NCBI RefSeq assembly: GCF_000471905.2
Contig: NW_006494943.1
Coordinates: 1,649,588 to 1,713,587 of the forward strand
Source: Amborella trichopoda
Lineage: Eukaryota; Streptophyta; Magnoliopsida; Amborellales; Amborellaceae
Direction: 5' to 3'
Length of the DNA: 64,000 nt
Program-made: the position numbers and the translations under genes
Shown: in pieces, positions 24,177 through 36,241 of the stretch
Position numbering within the stretch: position 1 is the stretch's first letter
Layout: the number at the start of each line of letters is the position of its first letter
Notes under the pieces: model-generated
Told to the model about the DNA's origin: nothing
The model's input: the letters and a program-made list of their open reading frames with translations, nothing else
Database searches by the model: none

Positions 24177-24478
24177 AAAGAAAATTGTTTCATGAGGGTT
24201 GGACCACATGACTAAATATGCGGTCCAAAAAAGGTAAAGCTTCCATCTTAAAAATGGATGCAAGTGGGTGTTCCATCTAAAATCAATGAAAACAATGGTC
24301 TAAATAATTTCTTACTAGAATTATTATTTCTAGTTTTTAAAATTTACTTCTTTTTTCATATTCATGATCTCCATGTTAGAGATTGCATGTCCTTAAAAAT
24401 TAAGTCCAAAAATCCTTTTCAGAAATAGATTTATTAATTCGTGGCATTTCTACATATGTAGCTGCATAGAAACCGGGT
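24177..24478 (-). repeat. MITE-like element, - copy of an inverted pair
   Basis: Reverse complement homologous to 23120-23412; about 0.76 kb separates the two arms. No coding capacity. Confidence 0.65.
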
Positions 24479-24910
24479 CCTAGATAGAAATCGAGGAGCC
24501 CGCATCATGTGATGGGACATCCTCTCTCTAATAAACTTTACTTTCCTTGACATAAAGTTAAAGAATAAGCTTTTTGTTTGGAAAATTACAAAAATTCCCA
24601 AAATCACACTTTATATGCCACTTACTCAAACTAATTTTTCTATCAATTTTTTTCCCAAAACAAACTTTCTATCCAAATAACCCCAAGGGAAAAAATACAT
24701 TTTTTTAATACGACAATGCGTTTCATGTACACAAAAATCATTTTGAGTAGATTTAACGTTGATTTTTGGACCCCAGTAGCACATTGCCAAAACACACCAT
24801 CACATTATCGGAATGTACAAGTGCCAGACTTCCCTAAGACCACTACCAAACCGAAACTGAGTATTGCCGGACCGTTTGCATAGTGGCGGTGCCATAGAAT
24901 CCAGTAACAT

Positions 24911-25078
24911 CTACTATTGCCGAACCGCCCTTTGCAAATGCCATACCGCACTTTACACAGTATTGTAGCCCTACTGCCGGACCACAGTTTAAACGGTGCC
25001 GGAGCCCTACTGTCGGACAACACTTTACATAGTGCTAGAGACCTACTACTGAAGCGCAATTAGATAGTACCGGAGCCC
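24911..25078. repeat. 36-bp tandem repeat
   Basis: Units start CTACTGCCGG (24971), CTACTGTCGG (25007) and CTACTACTGA (25043), exactly 36 bases apart, each ending near GTGCCGGAGCC-like text. More diverged units extend left to about 24850. Confidence 0.8.
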
Positions 25079-25761
25079 CTATTTTGGTGGGATAGAGGAT
25101 AGAGAGGGGTGGGTAAGGTAAAAGTAAGGGAAGGTAGTTTAGGTATTTTTATATTTATTTTTGGTTGGGGGTATTTCATAGAAAGTGTATTTTGAGGAAA
25201 AAAAATGAAAAAAAGAGTTAGGTTGGGGGTAAATTGCATAGAAAATGTAGTCTTTCTTTTTTTTTTTTTTTTTGCATGCAGGCTTGTTTGGTATCCGCAA
25301 AAATAAATGCAAGCTTGTTTGCAAGAGAGATAGTATAGTGTTGGTAAGAAAATCGAGGCCCTTGATTTGCATGCTAATGGATTGTGATACACTCATTTTG
25401 GTGAAGTCGGCTTTCCCTTTTTTACTTTTTCTCGACCTTTTTATGAAGCGCGTCTTATTTGAATTAGTGGCATTGAATTCCTTTTGGGAAAATGGATTGA
25501 TAGAGCTGCAGCCATATCAAAGTAAGTAAAGCCTCACATCATAACTCATCCAAAATTACGATTCAAACATTCAAAACCCTTTATATCTATCGTCTGGACT
25601 TGATCATTATGGTTGTTAAAAACGTTACGATTTTATCCTCTAAAAATAGGATATATTATAACAAAATATATACTCTATCCATTATGCCCTAAAAATAGCA
25701 TATATTATAACATTAATGTGGCCTTATTATGAAAGAGGTAAAATGTCTTATAGTTTACAAT
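25079..25761. other. No gene seen
   Basis: GGTTGGGGGTA-type repeats around 25160-25235, a T-run at 25258-25274, then AT-rich text with a short duplicated phrase (CTAAAAATAGGATATATTAT and CTAAAAATAGCATATATTAT, 25636-25710). Confidence 0.45.
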
Positions 25762-26124
25762 CCAGGTTTGTATGAGGTTACAATGTTATACTATGGAAGT
25801 TAGGTGTACCTCAAAAATCTAGTATAAAAGAGTGTTCCAAAGTGATAAAACATCCCAATTGATTATCTCCACCTGGAAATTTATAAATATAAGGAGAAAA
25901 ATAATCACAAATCCTACAAATAATACATCTTGTAATAAGTTATATAGACATTATATTTTTAAGATTTACAAATATTTATCGATCACCTTGATCTGCATTT
26001 AGAATTTTAAATTTTATAATTAAAGTTGAATATAGATGTTCAAGCCACCATAAGATTTCCAACACGAGGACTATGCAAAATTTACTTGTATAGCATAAGG
26101 TGGATAACCTAATAAAAACCTCCA
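25762..26124. repeat. MITE, subfamily II-like copy
   Basis: Left end AGGTTTGTATGAGGTTAC pairs with right end GATAACCTAATAAAAACCT. Core similar to subfamily II (GTGTACCTCAAAAATCTA near the left end). The flanks (TCTTATAGTTTACAAT before, CTAAATGCATCAATAGGAGC after) resemble a shorter stretch at 31929-31975 that has no insert. Confidence 0.6.
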
Positions 26125-26441
26125 CCAAAACTAAATGCATCAATAGGAGCTAAAGTAGTCAAAAGTTTCTGCAATACCCCTCTAGTATGCGATGACATTG
26201 CTTAAAATTTATATGTTGGAATTCCTCAAAGATAAATATCACAAGTTCCATGTCTCATCTTGTGAGCATCCCTGCGATAGGAAGGCCGCTAGATGATGAT
26301 CCCTTGATTACATTACCATCTAATGAGGCCAAATGCCTTTAATAAACCAAGAGCAAAGGCATCCATTCCACTTTTCTGACCTAGAAAATCCACTTGTGGC
26401 ACCTTATCGATGAGTGGGGACAAAAGAAAAATAAAAGGCTA

Positions 26442-26735
26442 AAGCCCCTACATATCAATTTGGATTCCGAAAATAATATAAGGGTGGCAATGGGTAGAGT
26501 TCGTAGTGGCTTGTCGTCTGATAGGGCCGGTCTAGGTGAAGCCCCTATATATTAATTTGGATCGCGAAAATAATATAGGGATGGCAATGGGTCAAGTTTG
26601 TATTGGCTTGTCCTCTGATAGGGCCTGGACTTGGTGAAGCACCTACGTATCAATTTGTACTCCGATAATAATATAGGGGTGGCAATGGATCAAGTTTGTA
26701 TTTGCTTGTCCTCTGATATGGTGCGGATTAGGTTA
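26442..26735. repeat. Tandem repeat, three units of about 97 bp
   Basis: Units start AAGCCCCTACAT (26442), AAGCCCCTATAT (26539) and AAGCACCTACGT (26637). Each contains AATAATATAGGG.TGGCAATGG and GGCTTGTC.TCTGATAGGG-like text. Confidence 0.8.
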
Positions 26736-27026
26736 GACTTGGGTGAGGCCTAGCTCAGCAACCTAGGGCCTTGGCCAAGCCTATTTGAAGGGCTAATTTG
26801 AGGGACCCCCCTTCGTTCAATTCGGCCCCGACTGGATTGGGTTGGGCTATGAACAGCCCTGGAGGGATTATCATGGGTGTGTAGGAGAGATCATGGTACC
26901 TTAGCTTAATTGGGACCCTCAAACTCCAACCCTGATACAATGCTTACACATCAAAAGGTAAAATATACAATAAGATCGTTTGCTAGGGAGCAAGAGGATT
27001 GTAACACACAGTTGTGAATTTGGGCT

Positions 27027-30000
27027 TGTTAAAACGGTATAGAGTTGACATACTGTATAGAGCTGGCTTACCGTGTTGCCCGTCGATTGCACCTACTGCT
27101 GCATATGACTGTTTGTATAAACAAACCTCCAAAAGCTTTTTCATGAGAAGCCTTTTTTTGCTATAAAAAGGTACTGATGTCAAACAAACCTCCTTTCTAG
27201 ATTCCCTTCTCGCAGGGGAGAATGCAGTGACCTCTCCAACGATTCTCTTTAATTTGATTCCTTCTCTCGCAAGAAAGAAGAGGAGAAAAAGTAAAAGCAG
27301 AGAAAGGAGGTTTATGATTTTTTGGCAAAAAAGGAGAAAGACTTGGACCAAAGGGATCATATTATATTAAAAATATATAGGAGCAAGGTTTTATATTTGA
27401 ATAATGTCTTGGTATTTTAAAGAGATTAGCAACGGATATTCTTTGAACCTTATTTTTTGTGCGTCTCTCCTACGGTCAGTGATTTTATTTTGACTATATT
27501 TATTTTTTCATTATGATTGAAAATTCAAACCCAAATGACTCAAATCTAAACCTCAGAATTACTACTGAGGTCTTGAAAGGAGGGATACATTATCTTTTTT
27601 GGTCAAACTCAATCCAATTATTTATAAGTGGAAAAGACAAGTTGGGGTATTTGACCGGCTCTAAGAAACCTCCTGAAAAAAATGGACCATCCTATGTAGA
27701 CCAGCAAACCAATAATGACTTAGTCAAATCTTGGTTATTAAATTCTATGGATAGAAAAATTGCTACAGGATTTCAGTTTCTTCATATTACTGCTACAATT
27801 TGGAATAAAGCCAAGGTTGTTTATGGTAGAATAGATAATACCTCCAAAATATTTCAAATTAAGCAAGAAATAATGAATTTAAAAAAAGGTGAGCAAACAA
27901 CTGGAGAATTAATTGGTAATGTACATAGTTTATTTGATCAACTTGAATACTATTTGCCTACTATTACCGATCTTGTAACCCTTACTACAAGAAAGGATCA
28001 AGAGATGACATTTGCTCTTCTGTCTGTTCTTGGTTATGAATATGAAAGTCTTAGAAGTCAAATTCTTCTCACATCCACCATGTCTGATTTCAACATTGTT
28101 TGCAATATTGTGTCAAGAGAAGAAACTCATACAAAAGTTATGACTGAAACTCCGAAAGATAATCTAAACCGATCTGCCTTGAAATCTGAAGCTAATGAGG
28201 GTGTTGAAAAATTTCCTGGTTACAAGGTTTTTATTACTCGTGGTAAAGGATGAAATTCAAATCGTCCCTATTGATCTGAATGTAGAAAATGACACTCTAA
28301 AGATAATTGTTGGAAACTCCACCCTGAATAGAAAAAACAATTTTTTAGAAAAAAGAATGCTTTCAACATTGCTGAAAATAATATCTAACAATCCCTTGAG
28401 AAGCTGGCACAACTTGTTCAAAATTTTAGTAAAACCTCTACTGCTTCAAATTCACAAGATTCCATCAAAGTCCGAGGTAATACATCATTTCTCTCTCAGT
28501 CTTTTGATTCTTGGATTATTGACTCAAGTGCCATAGACCACATGGCTGGTACTTTTTGATAAATCTTCTAAAAATGGTCTTGTTACCATTGCCAATGGCT
28601 CTACTGTAGCTGTGGAAGGAAGTGGAAAAATATAATTTTTCACTAATTCTTCCAAGTCAGATGTTCTATTTTTACAGAGATTTTCATCAAATATTCTTTC
28701 AATCAGTAAAATCACTCATACTCACAATTGTAATATCATCTTTAGCCTGACCAATGTTATTTTTCAGGACCAGGCCACGGGGAGGAAGATTAGTGAGGGA
28801 TGGTTGGATACAAATTGCAAGGCTTTGTTGACTTCAAAGGAGAAGGTAACTGCTTGTCAAATGTAGCATTGGTGTTTTGGCAACCCATCACACAAAGTTT
28901 TTGGTTAATTATTTCCTAGTTTATACTTGGATTCTAAAAACTGTTATAGTTGCCGTTATGCTAAGTAAATCAGATTGTCTTTTAAAACTTATGACAAAAA
29001 ATCATCATCTATTTTTAGTTTGATTCATTTCGATGTTTGGGGTCCAGCTCCTGTTACCTCATATCGTGGGCATCGATATTTCTTGATCTTTATTGATGAT
29101 TTTTCTAGACATACTTGGGTTTATTTACTTCATTCTAAGGATCAAGTTTTTCTTACCTTTAAAGAATTTTTTAAGACGATTGAAACTCAGTATGGCGTTA
29201 GAATTAAGATTTTATAGTCTGATAATGGAAGTGCATATGTCAACAATTCTTTTTCTTCTTTTATCAAAGATAATGGAATAATTCACAAAACCTCTTGTGT
29301 GGGTACCCCTCAACAAAACATAATAACCTAACGCAAGAATAGACACTTACTTGAAGTTGAGAGGATTTTTTTGTTCCAAAACAATGTCCCTAAATGTTTT
29401 TGGAGTGATGCGGTTTTAACCGCTTGCTATCTCATAAATAGATGGCCAAATAAATTTTTGCAAGAAAAAACGCCAGTTGAAATGTTGAAGGGAAAGAAAA
29501 GTTCTCTATCACACTTGAAGATTTTTGGTTGTACATGTTACGTTCATAATCAAAATTATGATAAATTAAGTCCAAAGGCAAGGAAATGCATGTTTCTTGG
29601 ATATAGTAGCACTCAAAAGACATATAATTACTATGATAATTTTTCAAAAACTGTTATTATATCTTGTGATGTTATTTTTAAGAAAATGAACTTTACTTTC
29701 CTCAACTTCCCATTCATGAGGAAATTAAGGTTCAGGGGGAGAATCATGTGATGCCTTTGATTTCAAGTGAAGACTCTGTGGAGAACAAACTCAATCATAT
29801 TATTCAAAAGGATGTGGAAGCTAGAAATGATGAAGAAACTTAAGAAACCAATCCCTCACCATCTGATCCCCAAGTGGGAACCAGTCGTCCTCGAAGAAAT
29901 GTTCAACTCTCAAGTAAGTATCATGATTTTCACATTTTTAATGCTTCCACCAATTACCCAATTCAGAAGTTTGTTAACTATTCCAATGTCTCTGTATCTT

Positions 30001-31796
30001 TGTTGTATATCTGCCATTTAAGAACATGCTAGCTTCCAAGAGGCTTCTTCATATCCTGTATGGAAAAAGGCTATGGTAAAAGAGCTTTGGGCTCTCGACA
30101 AAAATGAAACTTGGGAACTAGTCAAATTACCCAAAGGGAAAAAGGTGGTTGGGGATAAATGGATTTATAGAACTATAGAAAGATACAAGGCACGACTTGT
30201 TGCTAAAGGGTTTGCCCAAACCTACGACGAAGATTATAAGGAGACATTTGCTCCTATTGTTAAAATGAATACCGTCAGGGTTTTATTATCAATTGCCGCT
30301 AATTATGATTGACTTATGTATCAACTTGACGATAAAAATGCATTCCTGCAAGGGGACCTTGAGGAGGAAGTTTATGTGAAAATTCTTCAAGAACACCCTC
30401 ATGAAAAATCCAATCTTGTGTGCAAATTAAAAAAAGCTACTTATGGCCTAAACAAATCCCCTAGGACCTAGTACGCAAAGTTAAGCTTTTCCTTGGAAAA
30501 ATATAATTTAAAAAGATGTAATGCAAACTCATCTATGTTTGTAAAACAAAGGGGAAAATGGAAGTGTTGTGGTTCTTGTTTATGTTGACGATATCATTGT
30601 CACTATAGATGATGCCCAAGGTATTACTCATCTTAAGAATTACCTCCACCATGTATTCGACCTAAAGGAATTAGGCAAACTATGGTATTTTTTGGGAGTT
30701 CAAGTGGTTTATTCAAAAAAAGTTATTTTTCTCTCCCAAAGGAAATATACTCTTGATCTTTTGAAAGAAACTGACAAATTAAGAGTTAAACCTTGTGAGA
30801 CTCCCATTGAAATGAATTCTAAGTTAACTATTGAAGACGGTTTACCTCTTAAAGATATTGGAAGGTATCAACGGTTGGTAGGAAAATTAATATATTTAAC
30901 CATCACAAGACCGGATATAACTTAGGCTGTAAGTATGGATAGCTAATTCATGCATGCTCCTCGTATTTCTCATATGGAAGCTGTCAAAAAGATCATAAGA
31001 TACCTCTTCTGGTAATGGAATTTGGATGCATAAAAATCGTCAAGTTGATATTCTTGGGCATTGTGATGCTGATTGGGCTGAGAACCCATCAGATAGAAAA
31101 TCGACTACTGGTTTCTGCACATTTGTTGGTGGAAATATTGTTACTTGGAATAGCAAGAAACAAAATGTTGTGGCTCGTTCTAGTGTTGAAGCAGAATATC
31201 AAGCTATGACTTCCACTGCTTGTGAACTTATATGGCCTAAAGCTATCATTCAATAACTTGGTTTTATACATGGTTCTCCAGTCAAAATGTATTGTGACAA
31301 TGAAGCTGCAATCCACATTGTTTCCAAGCCAGTTTTTCACGAAAGAACTAAACATATCGAAGTTGACTGTCATTTCGTCAGGGAAAAAGTTCAAGCTAAA
31401 GTAATTCAAACTCCATACATCAACAGTGAAAATCAACTTACAGATATCTTTACTAAAGCTGTAGGAAAATAGAGGCTTATACAGATTCTTAGCAAGTTGG
31501 CTACTTCAAATATTTTTGCACCAACTTGAGGGAGAGTATTAAAACGTTGTACAGTTGGTATACCGTGTAGAGCTGGCATACCGTGTATACAGGTGGTATA
31601 CTGTATAAAAACAGTTTGCCTGAATATTTCCTTTATTTTTTGGATCTTCTTATCAACTTAGAAATGGTAAGGAGGCTATCAGAGATAAATATAATAAAAC
31701 CATATTTTTTCTTTCCTCGTGAATGTAGCCTGTATATAGCTGAACCACGTATATCCTCTGAGTTCCTTTCTTCTTTTTTTGTGAATAAATTTAACA
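27027..31796 (+). mobile_element. Ty1/Copia retrotransposon, both LTRs present, broken
   Basis: A fossil element of 4.77 kb. The 3' LTR (31537-31796, 260 bp) starts TATTAAAACG after a purine-rich tract and ends CA. The 5' LTR starts TGTTAAAACGG at 27027 and ends near 27408, before a degenerate initiator-Met-type primer site. Flanks GGGCT (27022-27026) and GGGCA (31797-31801) look like a decayed 5-bp target duplication. Parts, in Copia order: gag (27513-28253), protease region (about 28500-28700), integrase core (about 28975-29700), reverse transcriptase (about 30070-30925) and RNase H (about 31026-31470). The order integrase before reverse transcriptase marks it as Copia. It is broken in many places and its LTRs align only over the first ~60 bp, so it is old. 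It cannot be active. Confidence 0.88.
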
Positions 31797-32368
31797 GGGC
31801 AGATTAGGGGTATCTTTGGCTTAAAATCCCAAAAAAATTTCTTTGATTTTCTTACGTTTTGAGCTCCTTGATTTCACATCTATTGGCTTTAGAATTAATA
31901 TGACTTTGCTGTTGAAGAGGTAAACCATCTTATAGTTTATAATACCAGATATTAAATGCACCAATTGCAGCTAAAATGGTGATTTTTTAAAAAAGTTAGA
32001 TTTCCTCTGGTTGTCAATGTTCAGAAACAAGACTCGGACCCACGACCCGGTTGGGTCCCTGGTCCAAGTTGTCCGTATAAACTCGGTCGAGTATGTCAAG
32101 TATGTACAAGTTATAATGATAAAATATAAAAACTGGCCTTTGGCTGGTTCCCTCTCGGACTCAACAGGCCTGTTGAGTTTGAGTAATTCATGCCAGTTCC
32201 ACAGGGCGGGGACAGTCCAAAATACTACATGCACTTAGGATTTACTTTAAAATGGTTAAAGTATCCTTTTTATAAACTAAAAATGCTGTGAAACATGTTG
32301 ACATGCAACCACGCCCTAAAGGAAATGCTTATCACTTGAGCAAAGTTTTCAAACACTTAATAAAGGTA
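31797..32368. other. No gene seen
   Basis: A stretch at 31915-31985 resembles the two flanks of the MITE at 25762-26124 joined together. The rest is unassigned. Confidence 0.4.
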
Positions 32369-33084
32369 AGGGTGGCTATGCACCCGGAACTGACCCGATA
32401 CTCAACGGGTAAACCCGACCTAAGTCGGGTTAGGGGTATAAAAATTGTACCAAATGCGTCGGGTCTAGGTCCAAATCTTGGACCCAAATAATATTCGGAT
32501 TTGGGTGGTCTGAGTTGGGGTCTCACATCATATTTCCGTGTCCCACTACAATAGGTTTGCTACCCGCTTAGAAGTTTGTACCCATCAAAATACATTATAA
32601 AGATTAGACCAAAGTGAACTGGCGAGGGATTTACTCCAGTGAAAAGTAATAAGATTGATGATCGATCAAAACGGATTTTAAAAAACTAAAAAAAAATGAA
32701 CCCGGACCTGACCCAAGTCCGGGTATGGGTCCAAGAATTTGACCCAGCAGGTCAGGTCGGGGTCCAAAAGTTGGACCTGAACACTATTCGGGCCCGGCCT
32801 TGGGTCCGTGTCTATGTGGACTCGACACGAATAGTGTTATTATATAAATAATATTTAATATATAATATTAAATTAATATTTAAATAAATATATTATATAT
32901 TTTTAGTCATAATATTTAAATAATATGCATATATATTTAAAATAACATTTAAATATTTTCATTTTATTTTTAGATCGGGTCTTTTTCGGGTCCAATCGTG
33001 TCCAAGTCGAAGTCTGGAAACATCGGGTCCAGTCGGGTCTGGGTCCCATATTGTCTTTTCGAGTGTCCAGCTCGCCACCCCTAC
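32369..33084. repeat. Non-autonomous DNA-transposon-like element with GGGTCGGGT-type ends
   Basis: The left end reads TAAGGGTGGCTATGCACCCGG and the right end reads CCAGCTCGCCACCCCTA, which pair as short inverted ends. Both flanks are rich in CCCGAC/GGGTCGGGT words and the centre (32820-32970) is almost pure AT. No transposase is present. This class is common in plants and often treated as hAT-derived; I could not find an 8-bp duplication. Confidence 0.5.
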
Positions 33085-33654
33085 TTTTGTGAGGTGGCAG
33101 AGTGGGTGTGCTCCTTGAACAGTCCGACGAAAAACTAGCTCCCAAGTAAAAATAAAAATTAAAACTAACATCCCTCCATTAACAAATAACTTCATTCCCT
33201 TGACAATACTTATTGGGCCACTCAAATGGGCCTCAATATTTATGGTAGAACTAAAACAAGTTTACGAAGCTATATCATATGCTTATACAATACTAATTAG
33301 GAGGTGCAATTTGGTTTAAGTGGTAGGCTTTAAAAGAAAAAAACAAAAACCCAAAAAAAAAAAAGTGAAAAAAGATATAATAATTATATATGGCATTAGC
33401 AGCATCAAGAGCTTTTCATTTGTAAAACTCATAAATTAAGTTGGGTATGCAGGGAAATAATGCCGCATGTTTTCGGTCAAGGAAAACCTCAAAGGAAAGA
33501 TGAAATTCGTTATGTTAGCAAAGACAAAAGGTGTCGATAGAAAATGATATATATTAAAAGTTATGTCATCTTTGAAATTATCCGCATTTAGAGTCCATGA
33601 AAATTCATGATCCTCTCTGTACACTTTCGGATAGGTTATCCATTGTGTGCAGCC
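33085..33654. other. No gene seen
   Basis: Unassigned AT-rich sequence between two repeat elements. Confidence 0.4.
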
Positions 33655-35982
33655 CAGTGTTCGCAAAATGGGCCGGTTAGAACTGGAACCGGCAGGTTAG
33701 ATCGCGGGGTGATGAGTCCGATTAGGGCCTGTTTTACGGCACATCTCATAAGACGGTACTATCCAAAAAAAAATTGGCACCAAAACCGGTCGGTTCGAGG
33801 TCGAACCGGCGGTATTTATTCTAAACCGGCTGGTTTTTCCTAACCGATCCGGTTTATCATTTTAACGCTTAATATAATGTCGTTTTCAACGCATCAAATA
33901 ATGGCCGTTATTTGACACTGGCATGTTATTTTTCACATAACAAGATTTTGCAGCTTTTGTTTATTCCATTTTTTGGTTTTTTTTGTTTTCTTGGTCAACT
34001 ATTGATGTTATACACCTGAAAGTTTCTATAAAACATCGATTATTGAATCAAAAGTCGAAATACAAAGAGTTCTTGGCGGATTGCAATGAAATGGAGATTT
34101 TTGAAAATTAGAAATTTTCGCCATTCTATCAAATGCAGCTTCAATACTTCATAGATTTTCATAAAAATGGAGGGCTTTGATTTATTGTTGATGGATTCAA
34201 CGTTTACATATTTCCATTTTTCCAAAACGGTGAAGATTTGAGGTTTTTTTGGGCCCGAAGTACTGCTGCTCGAAGAACTGTTTTTTATCCAAACAAATTG
34301 ATTTCTGATCGATCAATTGATCAATTTTTATCGAATTCATCACTGAAGTTTGATCATAAAGGCCTCATCTATCAAATAAACTACTCATTTTGATTTACTA
34401 TTGATTAAATGTTTTTATATCGATTTTTCTTTTGTTGCGTTTTTTTCCTGAAATTTTCGTGAAGTGAAAAATCCGAAATTTTTTGAATAACGATCTCAAT
34501 AGTAAATGAATCTTCATGAAATTTAAGGCATTTGAATCTTAAATGAAGTATCTATCACATCCCCATATCAATTTCTTCAAAAAATAAAAGATTTGGGGTT
34601 GATTTTGACTCTAAAGTTTAGGTGTTCTTTGGCTCAATTTTAGGGTTTGTTTTTTAAAAAATTGTTTTTAATAAAATTACGTTTTGTTTTTATAAAAATA
34701 TGTTATTTGTAATGAATATGAGAAAAAAAAAAATATATTCTTCTTCTTTTTTTTAATTTTATATATTTTTGGTGAGCTTGTTGGATTGTTTTTTATGTCA
34801 TATTTTTTTTTAACAAAATATGTTTTTTTGTGATGAATATAAGAAAAAAAATATTTCTTTCTTTTTAATGTTATATATTTTTGGTGACCTTGTTGGATTG
34901 TTTTTAATGTTATGTATTTTTTTATAAAAATATTTTTTTGTGGTGAATATGAGAAAATTTTTTTATTTCTTTTTAAGGTTATTTTTGGTGTATTAATAGT
35001 TCTCAACTTCTTGTTTAGTTTTGATATTTTCTTCTATTTTTTTTTTATTTGTTACAAGCTATTTGTTGCAACTTCATACTCCTTAAATCTGTTTATTAGC
35101 CTCTATGAAGAAAATATGTATAAACTAAAAAGTGTTTTACTTATATCTCATGTTTCCACATGCTGAAATGGATAAAAAATTAACCTGCTTTTTTAAAATA
35201 TATATATGCTTCTTAATTCTAAATTTTAAAGTTGTTGTCTTACATTTTTTTTTTTTCTTCATGCCAACTCAAAAGGTTACTGACTAATTGAGGTTTGGCC
35301 ATTTCAAAATCGATTTGGCCATTTGAAAATCAACTTGACCATATTTTTTTAAAATATTTGATTTGGCCATTTGAAGCAACACTTCACACCTTGACCCACA
35401 CTCTGCATTTGATAACCAAGTTACTGAATAAATGAGGTGCTCTCTCTTACTACCTTGACTCACAACCTTTCGAAAAACTGGAAACATCATGCTACAAAAA
35501 GATACGCTTTCAAACCCAATTCTAAACCGTATTAAAGGGTCTTCAACATTAAAACAATATAGATGGGGCTTTTTCAACATTAAAACATTATAGATGGGGC
35601 TTTTCAACATTAAAACAACCTTTTTCAACATCAACATTAAAACAATATAGAAGCATATATTGTTGCATCATCCATTGTAGTTGGACTTTGTAACTTCATC
35701 AATTGAATTTATGTGAAATTATAAATAGTCTTGCATATCTCCATAATATTCAAATATTAAATTATATAAAAAGTTGTTTCAATTTGTTTTTTATAAGATA
35801 TATACTTAATCTAAGTTTTTCTATTTTTTCATATTTTTTGGGAGGTTTTGATCTTTTTTTTTTAAAAAAAAATCTACTTGACTGCTTAGTCCGGTTAACC
35901 GCTCCGGTTAGTATGGTTCCGGTTTGAACTGCTCCCAGCCTCATCATCGATTAACCACTCCGGTTCGATTTTACAAACACTA
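33655..35982. mobile_element. Non-autonomous hAT-like element with CCGGTT-rich ends
   Basis: The left end reads CAGTGTTCGCAAAATGGGCC and the right end is CGGTTCGATTTTACAAACACTA, an imperfect inverted pair. About 200 bp at each side is rich in AACCGG/CCGGTT words. The interior is AT-rich, with a threefold tandem repeat at 34640-34990 and short repeats of TTTTCAACATTAAAACA at 35550-35645. No transposase is seen. hAT assignment rests on the CAGTGTT-type end; no clear target duplication. Confidence 0.5.
34640..34990. repeat. Tandem repeat, about 105-112-bp period, three units
   Basis: Each unit carries TATATTTTTGGTGA(G/C)CTTG or a variant, preceded by a poly-T stretch and a GATGAATATGAGAAAA-like phrase. 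Units start near 34771, 34883 and 34987. Confidence 0.65.
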
Positions 35983-36241
35983 GTATCAAGTACCATTTGT
36001 GCTTATTCCTCTGTTCCACTGTTCAATCCTTGCCTCTTACCTCCAGTTTTACTATTTATATTGTAGAAAGCATGATAGGATTTCCCGATGTTAATGGAAA
36101 TCCAGAAAACCATATACTTTACAATGTTTTGATCAAAAAAAGGATGGAATATATTTGAACCCGTGAATATGAAATGGCTTGGAAACAAGATCTATGGGTT
36201 TGGTATAATCTGCTACTAAGATTAAATAGATGTGTTGAGAT

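Noticed and set aside
24911-25078. 36-bp regular repeat considered as a CRISPR-like array
   Set aside because: Units are contiguous with no unique spacers, and the setting is a plant genome; it is an ordinary tandem repeat.
27513-31472. Open frames in the Copia element considered as host genes
   Set aside because: All fall in order within gag, integrase, reverse transcriptase and RNase H of one fossil element with LTRs at both ends.
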